The translations under genes and the position numbers were made by a program. From positions 288,557 to 352,556 of the forward strand of contig NZ_JAHSTW010000008.1 of NCBI RefSeq assembly GCF_019145195.1: a stretch of DNA of 64,000 bases. The letters are read 5' to 3'. How positions within the stretch are numbered: the first letter of the stretch is position 1; each line of letters begins with the position of its first letter. The stretch is from Pseudomonas siliginis. Lineage in GTDB: Bacteria > Pseudomonadota > Gammaproteobacteria > Pseudomonadales > Pseudomonadaceae. The notes under the pieces are model-generated. The model saw nothing but the letters and a program-made list of their open reading frames with translations, was not told the origin of the DNA and did no database searches. Shown here in pieces: positions 1-9,031 of this stretch.

Positions 1-495
1 ATCGGCGCGGGGATTTCCGTGCATGTGCTGTATACCCTGCTCGGCGTCGGCGCCCTGATGCACACCACGCCGTGGCTGCTGACCGCCGCCAAAGTGGTCG
101 GCGGTGCGTACATCCTTTATCTGGGCGTCAGCCTGATTCGCAGCAAACCGAAGAGCAGCGTCGAAGGCGAAAAAACTGCCGATGAGCCGCTGGTTGAACA
201 GTCACTGTTCAAGGCATTCAGCACCGGTTTTCTGACCAACGCGACCAACCCCAAGGCCACGCTGTTTTTCCTGGCCATCTTCACCACGATCATCAGCGCC
301 AGCACACCGCTGCAGATCCAGGCGTTCTACGGATTGTGGATGTGCTTCGTCAACGCGCTGTGGTTCGTGATCGTCGCGCTGTTTTTCTCCAGCAATAAAG
401 TGCGCCTGCTGTTCATGCGCCTTGGACACTGGTTCGAGCGCAGCATGGGCGTCATCCTGATTCTGTTTGCCGGACGGCTGATGCTGTCGATGTAA
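1..495 (+). CDS. LysE/RhtB-family amino-acid exporter, 5'-truncated by window edge
   Basis: The reading frame is open from base 1, so the true start lies upstream; about 164 codons are visible. The protein is very hydrophobic, with about four membrane segments and a charged cytoplasmic loop (roughly visible residues 44-66). The stretch FLTNATNPKATLFFLAIF is the asparagine-proline-lysine motif of LysE/RhtB exporters, inner-membrane proteins that expel amino acids or homoserine lactones using the proton gradient. The substrate cannot be read from sequence. A strong hairpin terminator follows the stop codon. The family call is firm; the specific substrate is unknown. Confidence 0.85.
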   Translation: MGAGISVHVLYTLLGVGALMHTTPWLLTAAKVVGGAYILYLGVSLIRSKPKSSVEGEKTADEPLVEQSLFKAFSTGFLTNATNPKATLFFLAIFTTIISASTPLQIQAFYGLWMCFVNALWFVIVALFFSSNKVRLLFMRLGHWFERSMGVILILFAGRLMLSM

Positions 496-502
496 CTCAC
501 AC

Positions 503-537
503 AAAAAAGTCCCGGCATAAGTTGCCGGGACTTTTTT
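503..537 (+). terminator. Rho-independent terminator of the LysE-type gene
   Basis: An A-rich 5' arm leads into the stem AGTCCCGGCA / TGCCGGGACT with a 5-nt loop, followed by a run of T. It starts 8 nt after the stop codon. Because of the A-run on the other side it could act in both directions. Confidence 0.9.
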
Positions 538-682
538 CATTTGTGCGCCTCTTTTGCATTTCTGTGCGACAGATCAACTTTGTAATTCCCTCTTCAGCCG
601 CCTACGGTGTTAGGTTGCAAAATGTTTCTGCCGCAAGCGTCAGACATATTTTCCCAATCTCTAGCAAAGGAATGCCTGTTCA

Positions 683-2422
683 ATGGTCTTTTCCCTGAAA
701 AAACTGGCCGCCGCTACGCTCGTCATGGCCAGTCTCACCGCGTTTACCAGCGCCGCACAAGCCAACATCACTGCCGAGCAAAGTGCAGCGATCCTGAAAT
801 CCTTTGACGGCAAGAGCTTGACGGATTTTCGCAGCTTCCTTGGCAGCCTGGCGAAAAGCGACTTGGCCAAGACGGATAATCTCACCCCGTCCATCAGCGC
901 CTTCCTCGACAACAAGACCCTGAACGCCGAACAGCAGAATGAAATTCACCGTCTGCTGGGCATTTATACCCGCGTGAAATATGGCAAGGCCGCGCTGGAA
1001 ACCCTGCGCCAACTCGTCGAGATCCCGACCTTCCGCAAGGACGGCGTGGAGCAACACGACAACCCGGAATTCATCAAGATTGCCGGCGAGATCCAGAAAC
1101 TCGCCGAATCCTTCGGTTTGAAATTCCGCAATATCGATAACCGCGTCTACGAAATCTCTCTGGACGGCAAAGGCGACGAAGTCGTTGGCATTCATGCCCA
1201 CGCCGATGTGGTGCCGGTGACGCCGGAAAACTGGGTGCTGAAAGATGGCACCAAACTCGACCCATTCAAAGTCACGCTGATTGGCGATCGCATGTACGGT
1301 CGTGGTACCGAGGATGACAAGAACGCCATTGTCGTGGCGCTGTACGCCATGAAAGTGATCAAGGACGAGAAACTGCCACTGGCGCGTAACTTCAAGCTGC
1401 TGGTCGACACCACCGAAGAAACCAGCGGCGACGCCATTCCCTATTACTTCGAGCGCAACCCGACGCCGAACTACAACATGGCGCTGGACGGCGGTTATCC
1501 GGTAGTGATCGCCGAAAAAGGTTACGGCACCGTCATGGCCAACTTTGCCAAACGCAAAGGCGAAGGCAACGGCGCGGAAATCGTTTCGATGACTGGCGGC
1601 AAGGCGACCAACCAGATTCCGTCCGCTTCGGTGGTCACGCTGGTAACCGACAAGCCTGCCGAGCTCGCCGCCAGTCTGCAAAAGGCCGGCGATGCCTATG
1701 CCAAGGCCAACGGCGGCGACTTCGAAGTCGCTACGAAGGTTGATGGCAAAGACGTCAAACTGACCGTGACGGGGGTTTCTGCGCACTCCTCCGAACCAGA
1801 GTCCGGCGTCAACCCGGTCGCGCGGATGCTGAGCTTCATCAACAGCCTGGAAGGCAAAGTCGCGCTCAAGCACAACCAGTTCACCGACGCCGCACGTTAT
1901 GCCGATGACAACTGGGGCCTGGATTATCTGGGCAAAAAACTTGGCGTGGGCTTCTCCGACTCGTTCATGGGGCCACTGACCACCTCGCTGACCTACGTCG
2001 GTGAGGATGACAAGACCTTCAAACTGGCGGTGAATCTGCGCGTACCGAAGGGCAAGTCTCCGGAAAAGCTCAAGGCTGAGATCGCTGAGAAACTGGATGC
2101 CTGGAGCAAGAAGACTCATGTCGCTGTAGCGTTCGACTATTCCGTGGCCGAGCCGATGTATCGCAACCCCGAAGGTGAATGGGTCAAGGCGCTGCTTGCC
2201 GTAGCCAGCGAAAACCTCGGCATGAAATCGGAATTCGGTACTTCCGCTGGCGCGACGTCGGTTCACGAGTTGCCGAACGGCGTGCAATTCGGCCTGGCGC
2301 GACCTGAAGCCAAATACACCGGCCACACCGATGGCGAGTTCAAGACCGTCGATCAGTTCCTGCTGGATCTGCAGATCGTCACGGAAATGATGGGGCGTGT
2401 CGGGCAATTGCCGAAGCTGTAA
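683..2422 (+). CDS. Secreted M20-family metallodipeptidase (PepV/Sapep-like)
   Basis: 579 aa with a clear signal peptide ending near AAQA (residue 27), so the enzyme is probably periplasmic. The M20 di-zinc residues are visible: HAHAD around residues 170-175, GRGTEDDKN around 205-213 with the bridging aspartate, and DTTEETSGD around 241-249 with the catalytic glutamate pair. The insert between these motifs is the lid/dimerisation region. M20 dipeptidases of this type cleave dipeptides with broad specificity. The start is supported by AAAGGA about 11 nt upstream and by the signal peptide. The gene stands alone, with a terminator on each side. Family is certain; substrate is inferred. Confidence 0.88.
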   Translation: MVFSLKKLAAATLVMASLTAFTSAAQANITAEQSAAILKSFDGKSLTDFRSFLGSLAKSDLAKTDNLTPSISAFLDNKTLNAEQQNEIHRLLGIYTRVKYGKAALETLRQLVEIPTFRKDGVEQHDNPEFIKIAGEIQKLAESFGLKFRNIDNRVYEISLDGKGDEVVGIHAHADVVPVTPENWVLKDGTKLDPFKVTLIGDRMYGRGTEDDKNAIVVALYAMKVIKDEKLPLARNFKLLVDTTEETSGDAIPYYFERNPTPNYNMALDGGYPVVIAEKGYGTVMANFAKRKGEGNGAEIVSMTGGKATNQIPSASVVTLVTDKPAELAASLQKAGDAYAKANGGDFEVATKVDGKDVKLTVTGVSAHSSEPESGVNPVARMLSFINSLEGKVALKHNQFTDAARYADDNWGLDYLGKKLGVGFSDSFMGPLTTSLTYVGEDDKTFKLAVNLRVPKGKSPEKLKAEIAEKLDAWSKKTHVAVAFDYSVAEPMYRNPEGEWVKALLAVASENLGMKSEFGTSAGATSVHELPNGVQFGLARPEAKYTGHTDGEFKTVDQFLLDLQIVTEMMGRVGQLPKL

Positions 2423-2463
2423 AGCCCTGCCTGAGCCCAGTCACCGATGACCGGGCTCAAAAT

Positions 2464-2493
2464 AAAAAAGGACCTGTGAAAAGGTCCTTTTTT
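2464..2493 (+). terminator. Terminator of the M20 dipeptidase gene
   Basis: Stem AAAAAAGGACCT / AGGTCCTTTTTT with a 6-nt loop, 41 nt after the stop codon. It is followed closely by a second hairpin serving the tRNA cluster on the other strand. Confidence 0.88.
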
Positions 2494-2517
2494 ATTACCG
2501 CCACAAAACGCGCACAA

Positions 2518-2553
2518 ACAAAAACGCCGATCATCACTGATCGGCGTTTTTGT
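2518..2553 (-). terminator. Terminator of the tRNA cluster
   Basis: Stem AACGCCGATCA / TGATCGGCGTT with a 4-nt loop and A/T runs on both sides. It lies immediately downstream, on the minus strand, of the last tRNA of the cluster and can work in both directions. Confidence 0.85.
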
Positions 2554-2558
2554 GAAAT

Positions 2559-2634
<76 letters not shown>

Positions 2635-2637
2635 AAA

Positions 2638-2713
2638 TGGCGTCCCCTAGGGGACTCGAACCCCTGTTACCGCCGTGAAAGGGCGGTGTCCTAGGCCACT
2701 AGACGAAGGGGAC
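2638..2713 (-). tRNA. tRNA-Glu(TTC), second copy in the transcript
   Basis: 76 nt with encoded CCA. On the minus strand it starts GTCCCCTTCGTCTAG, has anticodon loop CTTTCAC (anticodon TTC) and ends GACGCCA. It is identical to the copy at 2896-2971 as far as can be read. Confidence 0.97.
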
Positions 2714-2817
2714 ACGCTACCCGGAACACATGGTGTGTGTTTCGGTGTCCAGATCCGCATCCGAAGACTTGGTTCTGGTTTCACTCAGCACCGCCCGAAA
2801 GCACTGCTGTTTAAAAT

Positions 2818-2893
<76 letters not shown>

Positions 2894-2895
2894 AT

Positions 2896-2971
2896 TGGCG
2901 TCCCCTAGGGGACTCGAACCCCTGTTACCGCCGTGAAAGGGCGGTGTCCTAGGCCACTAGACGAAGGGGAC
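2896..2971 (-). tRNA. tRNA-Glu(TTC), first copy in the transcript
   Basis: 76 nt, anticodon TTC, CCA encoded. This is the promoter-proximal gene of the Glu-Gly-Glu-Gly cluster; its 5' end lies about 62 nt downstream of the -10 box described separately. Confidence 0.97.
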
Positions 2972-3032
2972 ACACTACAACATTCACTCCCTGCCGCGTT
3001 TCGCTGTGTGCTTTACGCTGCAAGTGGCGCGC

Positions 3033-3061
3033 ATTCTATGGATGGATTGAGGGGTCGTCAA
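3033..3061 (-). promoter_or_regulatory. Strong sigma-70 stable-RNA promoter of the tRNA cluster
   Basis: On the minus strand: -35 TTGACG (3061-3056), exactly 17 nt, then -10 TAGAAT (3038-3033). Directly downstream is GCGCGCC, a GC-rich discriminator typical of stringently controlled stable-RNA promoters. Upstream lies an A/T-only stretch (about 3066-3091) resembling an UP element. Together these are the classic features of a ppGpp-sensitive tRNA promoter. Motifs are seen directly; stringent control is inferred. Confidence 0.85.
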
Positions 3062-3091
3062 CCCCCTGATATAAATTTATTTAAATCAATG

Positions 3092-3343
3092 ACTTCGACC
3101 TGGATTACGGGCCGCGTAGGGCTTTTCCGTCGTCCGAAACCTGACGCCTATATTCCGCCACTCGCCAAGACGTTATAGTCCACCGCACAGTGATGGCAAT
3201 CTGCACATCAAGCGCCAGCATTCATCTATACCGCTGGCGGCCGATACAGATTGCAGCAGCCGATCAAACCCGTCGAGCGGCGCTAGGCGCCTAAATGCCC
3301 AGCCACTACACTCGCATGCGAACCCTATAAAGAGGTCTTACCG
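3092..3343. other. Intergenic stretch without recognised content
   Basis: This stretch lies between the UP-like element of the tRNA promoter and the gene at 3344. No conserved reading frame or RNA gene was recognised. A promoter for the downstream gene should lie here, but no convincing -35/-10 pair stands out. AAAGAGG about 10 nt before 3344 is that gene's ribosome-binding site. Confidence 0.5.
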
Positions 3344-4114
3344 GTGACACCACTCATGATCACCCTGCTAGTCGTAGCCGGGATCGCAATTCTGATCGCC
3401 ATTGGCTACATGAACCATGTGGTGGAAAACAACAAACTGGAGAAGGCCCGCACCAAAGTCGAACTCAACGACCGCCTGCGCCGCTGCGGCGAACTGACCG
3501 AAACCTTCCCCGGCCAGTTCATGACCCCGGCGCTCAAGCTGCTACTGACCCGCCTGGAACTCAACGTCTGCCAGCGCCTGCTCAACCTGGAAAAAACCAG
3601 CGCGACGACCAAGGCCCGCATCACCGAACTCAGCGCCCTCGTTGCCCAAGGCGAATCGATCCCGGTGAACAACCCGCCCGCGCCGATCCTCACCGAAGCC
3701 AAAGCCAAAGACGTGCGCTTCCTCCTCGAAGCCCTGCACGGCCAGATCACCCGCGCCGCCCACGACGGCTTCCTGCCACCCAACGAAGCCAAACAATGGA
3801 TTCGCGAGGTGCGCCACATTCTCGTGCTGCTGCACATCGAATTCTTCAACAACCTCGGCCAACAGTCCCTGCAACAAAACCAACCCGGCCAGGCCCGCCT
3901 CGCCTTCGAACGCGGCGTGCAATATCTGCGCAAACAGCAGGACCCGCAGATGTATGCCGAGCAACTGCAATATCTGGAAAAACTCCTCGCCCGAGCCAAC
4001 GCCCAGGTCATGGACAAGATCGCCCCGGTGGAAGGTGAAGAAAACCAACTGACTGCCGGTTTGAAGGATGCCGAAGCCGATGCGGACTGGAAGAAGAAAG
4101 TGATTTACGACTGA
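3344..4114 (+). CDS. Membrane-anchored hypothetical protein
   Basis: 256 aa starting GTG, preceded by AAAGAGG. One N-terminal membrane helix (about residues 5-23) is followed by a long, mainly helical, charged soluble region rich in leucine and glutamine. A stretch around residues 165-205 (LGQQSLQQNQPGQARLAFERG) resembles a TPR-like helical hairpin. Topology suggests one anchor with the bulk of the protein in one compartment; sequence alone does not decide which. I do not recognise a named domain. It is a single-gene unit with its own terminator. Confidence 0.75.
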   Translation: MTPLMITLLVVAGIAILIAIGYMNHVVENNKLEKARTKVELNDRLRRCGELTETFPGQFMTPALKLLLTRLELNVCQRLLNLEKTSATTKARITELSALVAQGESIPVNNPPAPILTEAKAKDVRFLLEALHGQITRAAHDGFLPPNEAKQWIREVRHILVLLHIEFFNNLGQQSLQQNQPGQARLAFERGVQYLRKQQDPQMYAEQLQYLEKLLARANAQVMDKIAPVEGEENQLTAGLKDAEADADWKKKVIYD

Positions 4115-4130
4115 GGCGGGAATGCCGCTA

Positions 4131-4158
4131 AAGAAGCCACCTTCATGGGTGGCTTTTT
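4131..4158 (+). terminator. Terminator of the membrane-anchored hypothetical gene
   Basis: Stem AAGCCACC / GGGTGGCTT with loop TTCAT and a T6 tail, about 17 nt after the stop codon. Confidence 0.88.
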
Positions 4159-4194
4159 TGTGGGCGACTTGAAAGAGGTGTGAATTGAAGACCG

Positions 4195-4366
4195 CTTTCG
4201 CGAGCAGGCTCGCTCCCACATTGGGAAGCAGTGTTCTCAGGTAAAAATCGGTCGGCTGTCAGGCCGCCTTCGCTGGCAGGCCAGCTCCCACGGAACAGCA
4301 AAAGCAAACCCGGGCCATCCCCACGCGGCGAAGCCGAGAGCCTGGTCGGCCCAAAGGCCGCCAAGG
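4195..4366. repeat. Two REP units plus a fragment of the composite repeat
   Basis: REP units at about 4195-4219 (core GCGAGCAGGCTCGC) and 4267-4291 (core GCTGGCAGGCCAGC) lie in the same orientation, unlike the inverted doublets elsewhere. From about 4320 the sequence GCGGCGAAGCCGAGAGCCTG and the CCTGGTCGGCCCAAAGGCCG block match part of the larger repeat seen near 13.5 kb and at the window end. The block fills the gap between two convergent genes. Confidence 0.85.
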
Positions 4367-4367
4367 C

Positions 4368-6335
4368 TCAAAGCCGAAAATGCCCAACCATCGAGCGCAA
4401 CTCGCCGCCCAACTGCGCCAGCTCAACGCTCGAAGCCGCATTCCCGCGCATCGCCACGGAAGAGTGATCCGCGCTCGCACGAATCTGCGTAACACTGCGA
4501 TTGATCTCCTCCGCCACCGAACTCTGCTCCTCCGCCGCCGCCGCGATCTGCTGATTCATCTGCTGAATCAACGACACCGCCGCCGCAATACTCCCCAGCG
4601 CACTTTCGGTCTGCAACGCATCACTGACCGCCAGCTTCACCAGCTCGCCACTGCTGCGAATCTGCTGCACCGACGACTGCGCCGCTGCCCGCAGGGCACT
4701 GACCAAGCGTTCGATCTCCTCGGTCGATTGCTGCGTACGCCGTGCCAGCGCACGCACCTCATCGGCCACCACCGCAAACCCCCTGCCCTGCTCCCCGGCG
4801 CGCGCCGCTTCGATTGCAGCGTTCAGCGCCAACAGATTGGTCTGCTCGGCCACGCTTTTGATCACCTCCAGCACCGTGCCGATATTCTGAATCTCGGCAC
4901 TGAGGCTCTCGATGCTGGAACTGGCCGAGGTTGCCGAATCCGCCAACTGCTCGATCCGCGCCATGCTTTGACGCACCACCTGCTGGCCGCTCTCGACCTT
5001 GTCATCCGCCGTCTGCGCCGCGAGCGCCGCCTCTTCGGCATTGCGCGCGACGTCATGCACGGTGGCGGTCATCTGGTTCATGGCGGTGGCGACCTGCTCG
5101 GTTTCCTCCTTCTGGCTGTTGACCTCCAGATTGGTCTGCTCGGTCACCGCCGACAGCGATTGCGCGGAACCGGCCAAGCGCTCGATACCGGCCTGCAAGC
5201 CGCTGACAATCGTGCCGAGGCCGGCAGCCATCTGCTGCATCGCCAACATCAATTGCCCCATTTCATCGCGGCGCGTCACCTCGACCTTCGCCGTCAGATC
5301 ACCTGCAGCAATCTGCTGCGCCACGCGAATCACACTGCGCAGCGGCGCCACGATCAGGCGCGTTATCACCCACGCGGCAAGTAATCCGACCAACAAGGCC
5401 AGCGCCGAAGAGCCAATGATCAATACCGTGTTCTTTTTCAGCTCCGCCTGCATCGAAGCATCTTCGGCGACATAGGCCTGATTGACCCGGTCCACCACTT
5501 GCGCCGCGCGCTGATGCAACTGGTCATAAACAGTTTTTTCTTGCGCCAGCAAACCGGTGTATTCAGCCAGCTTCTCGTTGAATCCGGCGATATGCCCCGA
5601 CACTTCGTTGAGCACCGTCAGATAGCCCTCGTCCTTGACCGTGGTTTTCAGCGCCTCGGCCTGCTCCTGCGCTTGCGCGGCCTGCTCGATGTTGCCTTGA
5701 CCGGCATTGTCGGCATCGCCCTTGCGGCTTTGATCCAGCCGCACGCGCGCTTCGTTCATCGCTTGCAGCATCAGTCGCGAGACCTGACTGACCTGATTCG
5801 CCTGTTCGATGAACTGCGCGCCGTCCTTGCCCTCGGTGTCTTTCAACGTATAGGCGCCATCATCGGCCAGCCCGCTCTGCAACACGTCGAGGTTATTGGC
5901 CACGCTGGACACCGACCAACTGGCCATCTCCAGCGCAAGGTCCTTGGCCTGGCTCAGCGAGACAAATTCATCGAAGGCCTTGCGATACGCGCCCAGCGCT
6001 TGCTCGACATCGCTCATCACCGGCACATTGGCCGGGGAATGTGCCTTGAGCTCGCCGGCAAGAACGATCAGCCCATCGACGCCCTCGCGCAAGGCATCGG
6101 CGGTCTTCGGATTGCCGCGCAGGGCGTACTCCTGCTCGAGCAGGCGCACCTTGAGCAGGCCGCTGTTGAGCGCGGACATCTGCTTCAAGCCGTCGAAACG
6201 CAGGCTGATGGTTTGCAGGGACCAGACGCCGATCGCCGCCACCAACGCAGTCAGCAGCAAGACCAGCACAAATCCGATACCCAGTTTTTTCGCCATACCG
6301 AGGTTGGCGAAACGTCCTTGCACGGCCGAAATCAT
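4368..6335 (-). CDS. Methyl-accepting chemotaxis protein, probable HBM-type sensor
   Basis: 655 aa from the ATG at 6335, which has AGGGGA upstream; an in-frame start further 5' would add 29 unlikely residues. Order: membrane helix (about 16-38), a periplasmic all-helical region of about 260 residues, second membrane helix (about 300-322), HAMP, and a cytoplasmic coiled-coil signalling domain whose hairpin tip contains EQTNLLALNAAIEAARAGE (about 492-510). The large helical sensor fits the helical bimodular (HBM) class, which binds organic acids, amines or similar ligands. It would signal through CheW/CheA. No chemotaxis genes are adjacent, so it is an orphan receptor; the ligand is unknown. 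Confidence 0.9.
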   Translation of the reverse strand: MISAVQGRFANLGMAKKLGIGFVLVLLLTALVAAIGVWSLQTISLRFDGLKQMSALNSGLLKVRLLEQEYALRGNPKTADALREGVDGLIVLAGELKAHSPANVPVMSDVEQALGAYRKAFDEFVSLSQAKDLALEMASWSVSSVANNLDVLQSGLADDGAYTLKDTEGKDGAQFIEQANQVSQVSRLMLQAMNEARVRLDQSRKGDADNAGQGNIEQAAQAQEQAEALKTTVKDEGYLTVLNEVSGHIAGFNEKLAEYTGLLAQEKTVYDQLHQRAAQVVDRVNQAYVAEDASMQAELKKNTVLIIGSSALALLVGLLAAWVITRLIVAPLRSVIRVAQQIAAGDLTAKVEVTRRDEMGQLMLAMQQMAAGLGTIVSGLQAGIERLAGSAQSLSAVTEQTNLEVNSQKEETEQVATAMNQMTATVHDVARNAEEAALAAQTADDKVESGQQVVRQSMARIEQLADSATSASSSIESLSAEIQNIGTVLEVIKSVAEQTNLLALNAAIEAARAGEQGRGFAVVADEVRALARRTQQSTEEIERLVSALRAAAQSSVQQIRSSGELVKLAVSDALQTESALGSIAAAVSLIQQMNQQIAAAAEEQSSVAEEINRSVTQIRASADHSSVAMRGNAASSVELAQLGGELRSMVGHFRL

Positions 6336-6443
6336 TGCGCGTAGTCCCCTGCCAAAGTCTGTTGCCGAAGATTCGCAACGGGCTCGAACCAGCACAAGAC
6401 TCTGGCGTCGGAATAATGGCAAAAAGCTACGCCCGCGTCGTTT

Positions 6444-7844
6444 TCAGAATGCTGGAGGTCGATCCGCGCAGGTATTGCGAAAAAACTGCCGCGCCCGTGG
6501 GTCGCAGGCACAGGCCACATTGATGCGCTGCCAGTCACCGCACTCACCGCTGGGACTGAAGGCGTCCGCTGCTGATAACTCCAGCCCGCAGTGCTGGGCC
6601 TGCCTACGCACCGACGCCTGGTCGCGCAAGCGCGCCCGCGCCCAGATAAACAGCCCGCCAACCGGCTTGCCGAACACTTCCCACTCGGCATCTTCCAGGG
6701 CCTGCAAGGCCGCCGCGCGATCGGCATTCAAGCGCTGACGCTGGCGCTGCACCAGTTTGCGATAGGCGCCGGTCGCCATCAGTCTGGCCAATACCGCCTC
6801 GGCCAGCCTCGAACAGCCCAGGCCGCTGATCATCTTGACCTCCGCCAGGCGCTTCAGCAGTTCGCTGTCCGCCAGGACAAAGCCGACCCGCAACGAGCTG
6901 CTCAGTGTCTTGGAGAAGCTGCCGACATAAATGACCCGGCCGCCATGGTCCAGCGCCGCCAACCGCGTACCGTTGCCGGTGTGCAGATCAGCGTAGACGT
7001 CATCTTCGATCACGCGCAGGTCGTAGGTCTTGCTCAACTGCACGATGCGCTGGGCAACGGCGGGAGTCAGGCAACTGCCAGTGGGATTGTGGTGATGACT
7101 GCCGATGAACAGGGCGCCGGGACGAAACTGACGCAGCACCGACTCGAGCATGTCGATGTCCGGCCCGCTCGGCGTACGACGAACTTCGAGCATCTGTACG
7201 CCGTGCAGACGCAACAGGTCAAACAACGGTGCATAACCGGGCGTTTCCACCACGACGCAATCGCCAGCCTTGAACAGGGTGCGCACGATCAGGTCAAGCG
7301 CATGACTGGCACCGCTGGTGCTCATCAGCCGGGTATTGCAGGCGTCGATATTCAGCAGTTTCAGACGCTTGGCAATTTGCTCGCGCAACGCTGGCAGGCC
7401 CAGTGGCGAGCTGTAGTTGAACAGGCTGGCCATGTCGGTGCGTGCCACCTCGCGCAGCGCATAGCTGAGGTCGTCGGGCTCACGCCAACTCGGCGGCAAG
7501 CCTCCTTGCCCCAAAATCAAGCGACTCGTTGCGGCGTCCACCTCATCACGCCATGCGGGGCGGCCCTCGCACGCTGCCCATTCCGAGTCCGCTTCGCGCA
7601 ATGCCGGCGAGGCCGCGACGATGAATCCCGCGCCCTGACGCGTGGTCAATACGCCTTGCGAAACCAGGCGCTCGCAGGCTTCGACAACGCACGACTGGCT
7701 GAGCAGATTCCCCCGGGCGATTTGCCGTACGGAGGGTAACCGGGTGGCCGGCGGGATGCCGCTTTGCACAATCCAGTCAGTCATTCCATCGACGATCTGC
7801 TGCACGACCGGCACCATTGCCTGTCGGTCAATTCTCAGTTCCAT
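6444..7844 (-). CDS. MocR-family regulator (GntR DNA-binding domain plus aminotransferase-like domain)
   Basis: 466 aa from ATG 7844, preceded by AGGAG at good spacing; a longer frame exists but lacks this site. The N-terminal 70 or so residues form a GntR winged helix (PATRLPSVRQIARG...). The remainder is a fold-type I aminotransferase domain with the PLP-lysine motif GSFSKTLSSSLRVGF and the upstream HHHNPTGSC loop. MocR proteins bind PLP or a PLP-amino acid adduct and usually control nearby metabolic or transport genes. Here the neighbours are a chemoreceptor and a short-chain dehydrogenase, so its target is not obvious. Confidence 0.9.
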   Translation of the reverse strand: MELRIDRQAMVPVVQQIVDGMTDWIVQSGIPPATRLPSVRQIARGNLLSQSCVVEACERLVSQGVLTTRQGAGFIVAASPALREADSEWAACEGRPAWRDEVDAATSRLILGQGGLPPSWREPDDLSYALREVARTDMASLFNYSSPLGLPALREQIAKRLKLLNIDACNTRLMSTSGASHALDLIVRTLFKAGDCVVVETPGYAPLFDLLRLHGVQMLEVRRTPSGPDIDMLESVLRQFRPGALFIGSHHHNPTGSCLTPAVAQRIVQLSKTYDLRVIEDDVYADLHTGNGTRLAALDHGGRVIYVGSFSKTLSSSLRVGFVLADSELLKRLAEVKMISGLGCSRLAEAVLARLMATGAYRKLVQRQRQRLNADRAAALQALEDAEWEVFGKPVGGLFIWARARLRDQASVRRQAQHCGLELSAADAFSPSGECGDWQRINVACACDPRARQFFRNTCADRPPAF

Positions 7845-7991
7845 GAGCTCGCAAACTCCTGTCAGTTTTGCTGGCAGCAGTAAATCACAGCCGCGCCGCC
7901 GAGGCTGTGCGACAACACCGCCAAATGCGGCAGTTCTAACGGTTTGATACACATTGTTTAGCGGTATTCACACGGACCAACCGCGAGGTAC

Positions 7992-8016
7992 AAAAAACCC
8001 GCACGCAGGCGGGTTC
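7992..8016 (-). terminator. Terminator of the short-chain dehydrogenase gene
   Basis: On the minus strand AACCCGC, 6-nt loop, GCGGGTT, then a T run. It begins about 19 nt after the stop codon of the gene ending at 8035. Confidence 0.85.
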
Positions 8017-8034
8017 TTAAAATTACGGCAACCT

Positions 8035-8796
8035 TCAGAACGCTGTCACGCCGCCATCCACTGCCAGCGAATGCCCAGTGGTGAACGCTGCGCCATCGCT
8101 GCACAGATACAGCACCGCGCTGGCGATTTCCTCGACCTTGCCGATGCGTCCGACCGGATGCATGGCGTTGGCGAATTCGCCTTTCTTCGGGTCAGCTTCG
8201 TAGGCGCGGCGGAACATGTCTGTGTCGATTACCGCCGGGCACACTGCGTTGACGCGGATTTTCTTCTTCGCGTATTCGATCGCCGCCGATTTGGTCAGGC
8301 CGATCACCGCATGTTTCGACGCCGCGTAGATGCTCATTTTCGGCGCTGCGCCCAGTCCGGCTACCGACGCCGTGTTGACGATCGCGCCACCGCCCTGCGC
8401 CAACAGCAACGGCAACTGATACTTCATGCACAGCCAGACGCCTTTGACGTTGACGCCCATGATCGCGTCGAATTCGTCCAGCGAACCGTCGGCGAGTTTG
8501 CCCTTTTCGATTTCGATCCCGGCGTTGTTGAAGGCATAGTCGAGACGACCGTAGGTGTTGATCACCTCATCCATCAGATTTTTTACATCGCTTTCCACCG
8601 TCACGTCGCAGCGCACGAAGGACGCTTCGCCACCGGCGGTACGAATCAGCGCAACCGTGCCTTCGCCTCCAGCCGCGTCGAGGTCAGCCACCACCACTTT
8701 CAGGCCTTCGGCGGCAAACGCCAGGGCTGTCGCGCGACCGATGCCGTAGGCGGCCCCCGTGATTACAACCACCTGACCGGAAAACGTCATGCTCAT
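8035..8796 (-). CDS. Short-chain dehydrogenase/reductase (classical SDR)
   Basis: 253 aa. The nucleotide-binding motif TGAAYGIG is near residues 13-20, NNAG near 90, and the catalytic serine, YAASK tyrosine/lysine pair and substrate loop follow in the usual order. It ends with the GHSLAVDGG motif common to classical SDRs. Start MSMTFSG at 8796 is favoured because GAGGAC lies 7-8 nt upstream; ATG 8790 is a possible alternative. It is divergent from another NAD(P)H-dependent oxidoreductase (9032), but no pathway is evident. Substrate unknown. Confidence 0.88.
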   Translation of the reverse strand: MSMTFSGQVVVITGAAYGIGRATALAFAAEGLKVVVADLDAAGGEGTVALIRTAGGEASFVRCDVTVESDVKNLMDEVINTYGRLDYAFNNAGIEIEKGKLADGSLDEFDAIMGVNVKGVWLCMKYQLPLLLAQGGGAIVNTASVAGLGAAPKMSIYAASKHAVIGLTKSAAIEYAKKKIRVNAVCPAVIDTDMFRRAYEADPKKGEFANAMHPVGRIGKVEEIASAVLYLCSDGAAFTTGHSLAVDGGVTAF

Positions 8797-9031
8797 GGAG
8801 ATGTCCTCGAATGCAAAAAACTGGGAGATGTTGCGTCGCAGCATAGCCAAGGGCGGCGAAAGCGCGTCAGCACTATGCAATCGCTGTTTACAGGCCCATG
8901 CGCTGCAGTGATAAAACCCAACCCGTAACCATCACTGCACTGGATCGACTCGCATTCGCCGTATCAGCCAACCTTGCGACATCGGCGTTGAAGAGCTATC
9001 AACAAGGCTTCATTCCATTCGAGTGCCTGTC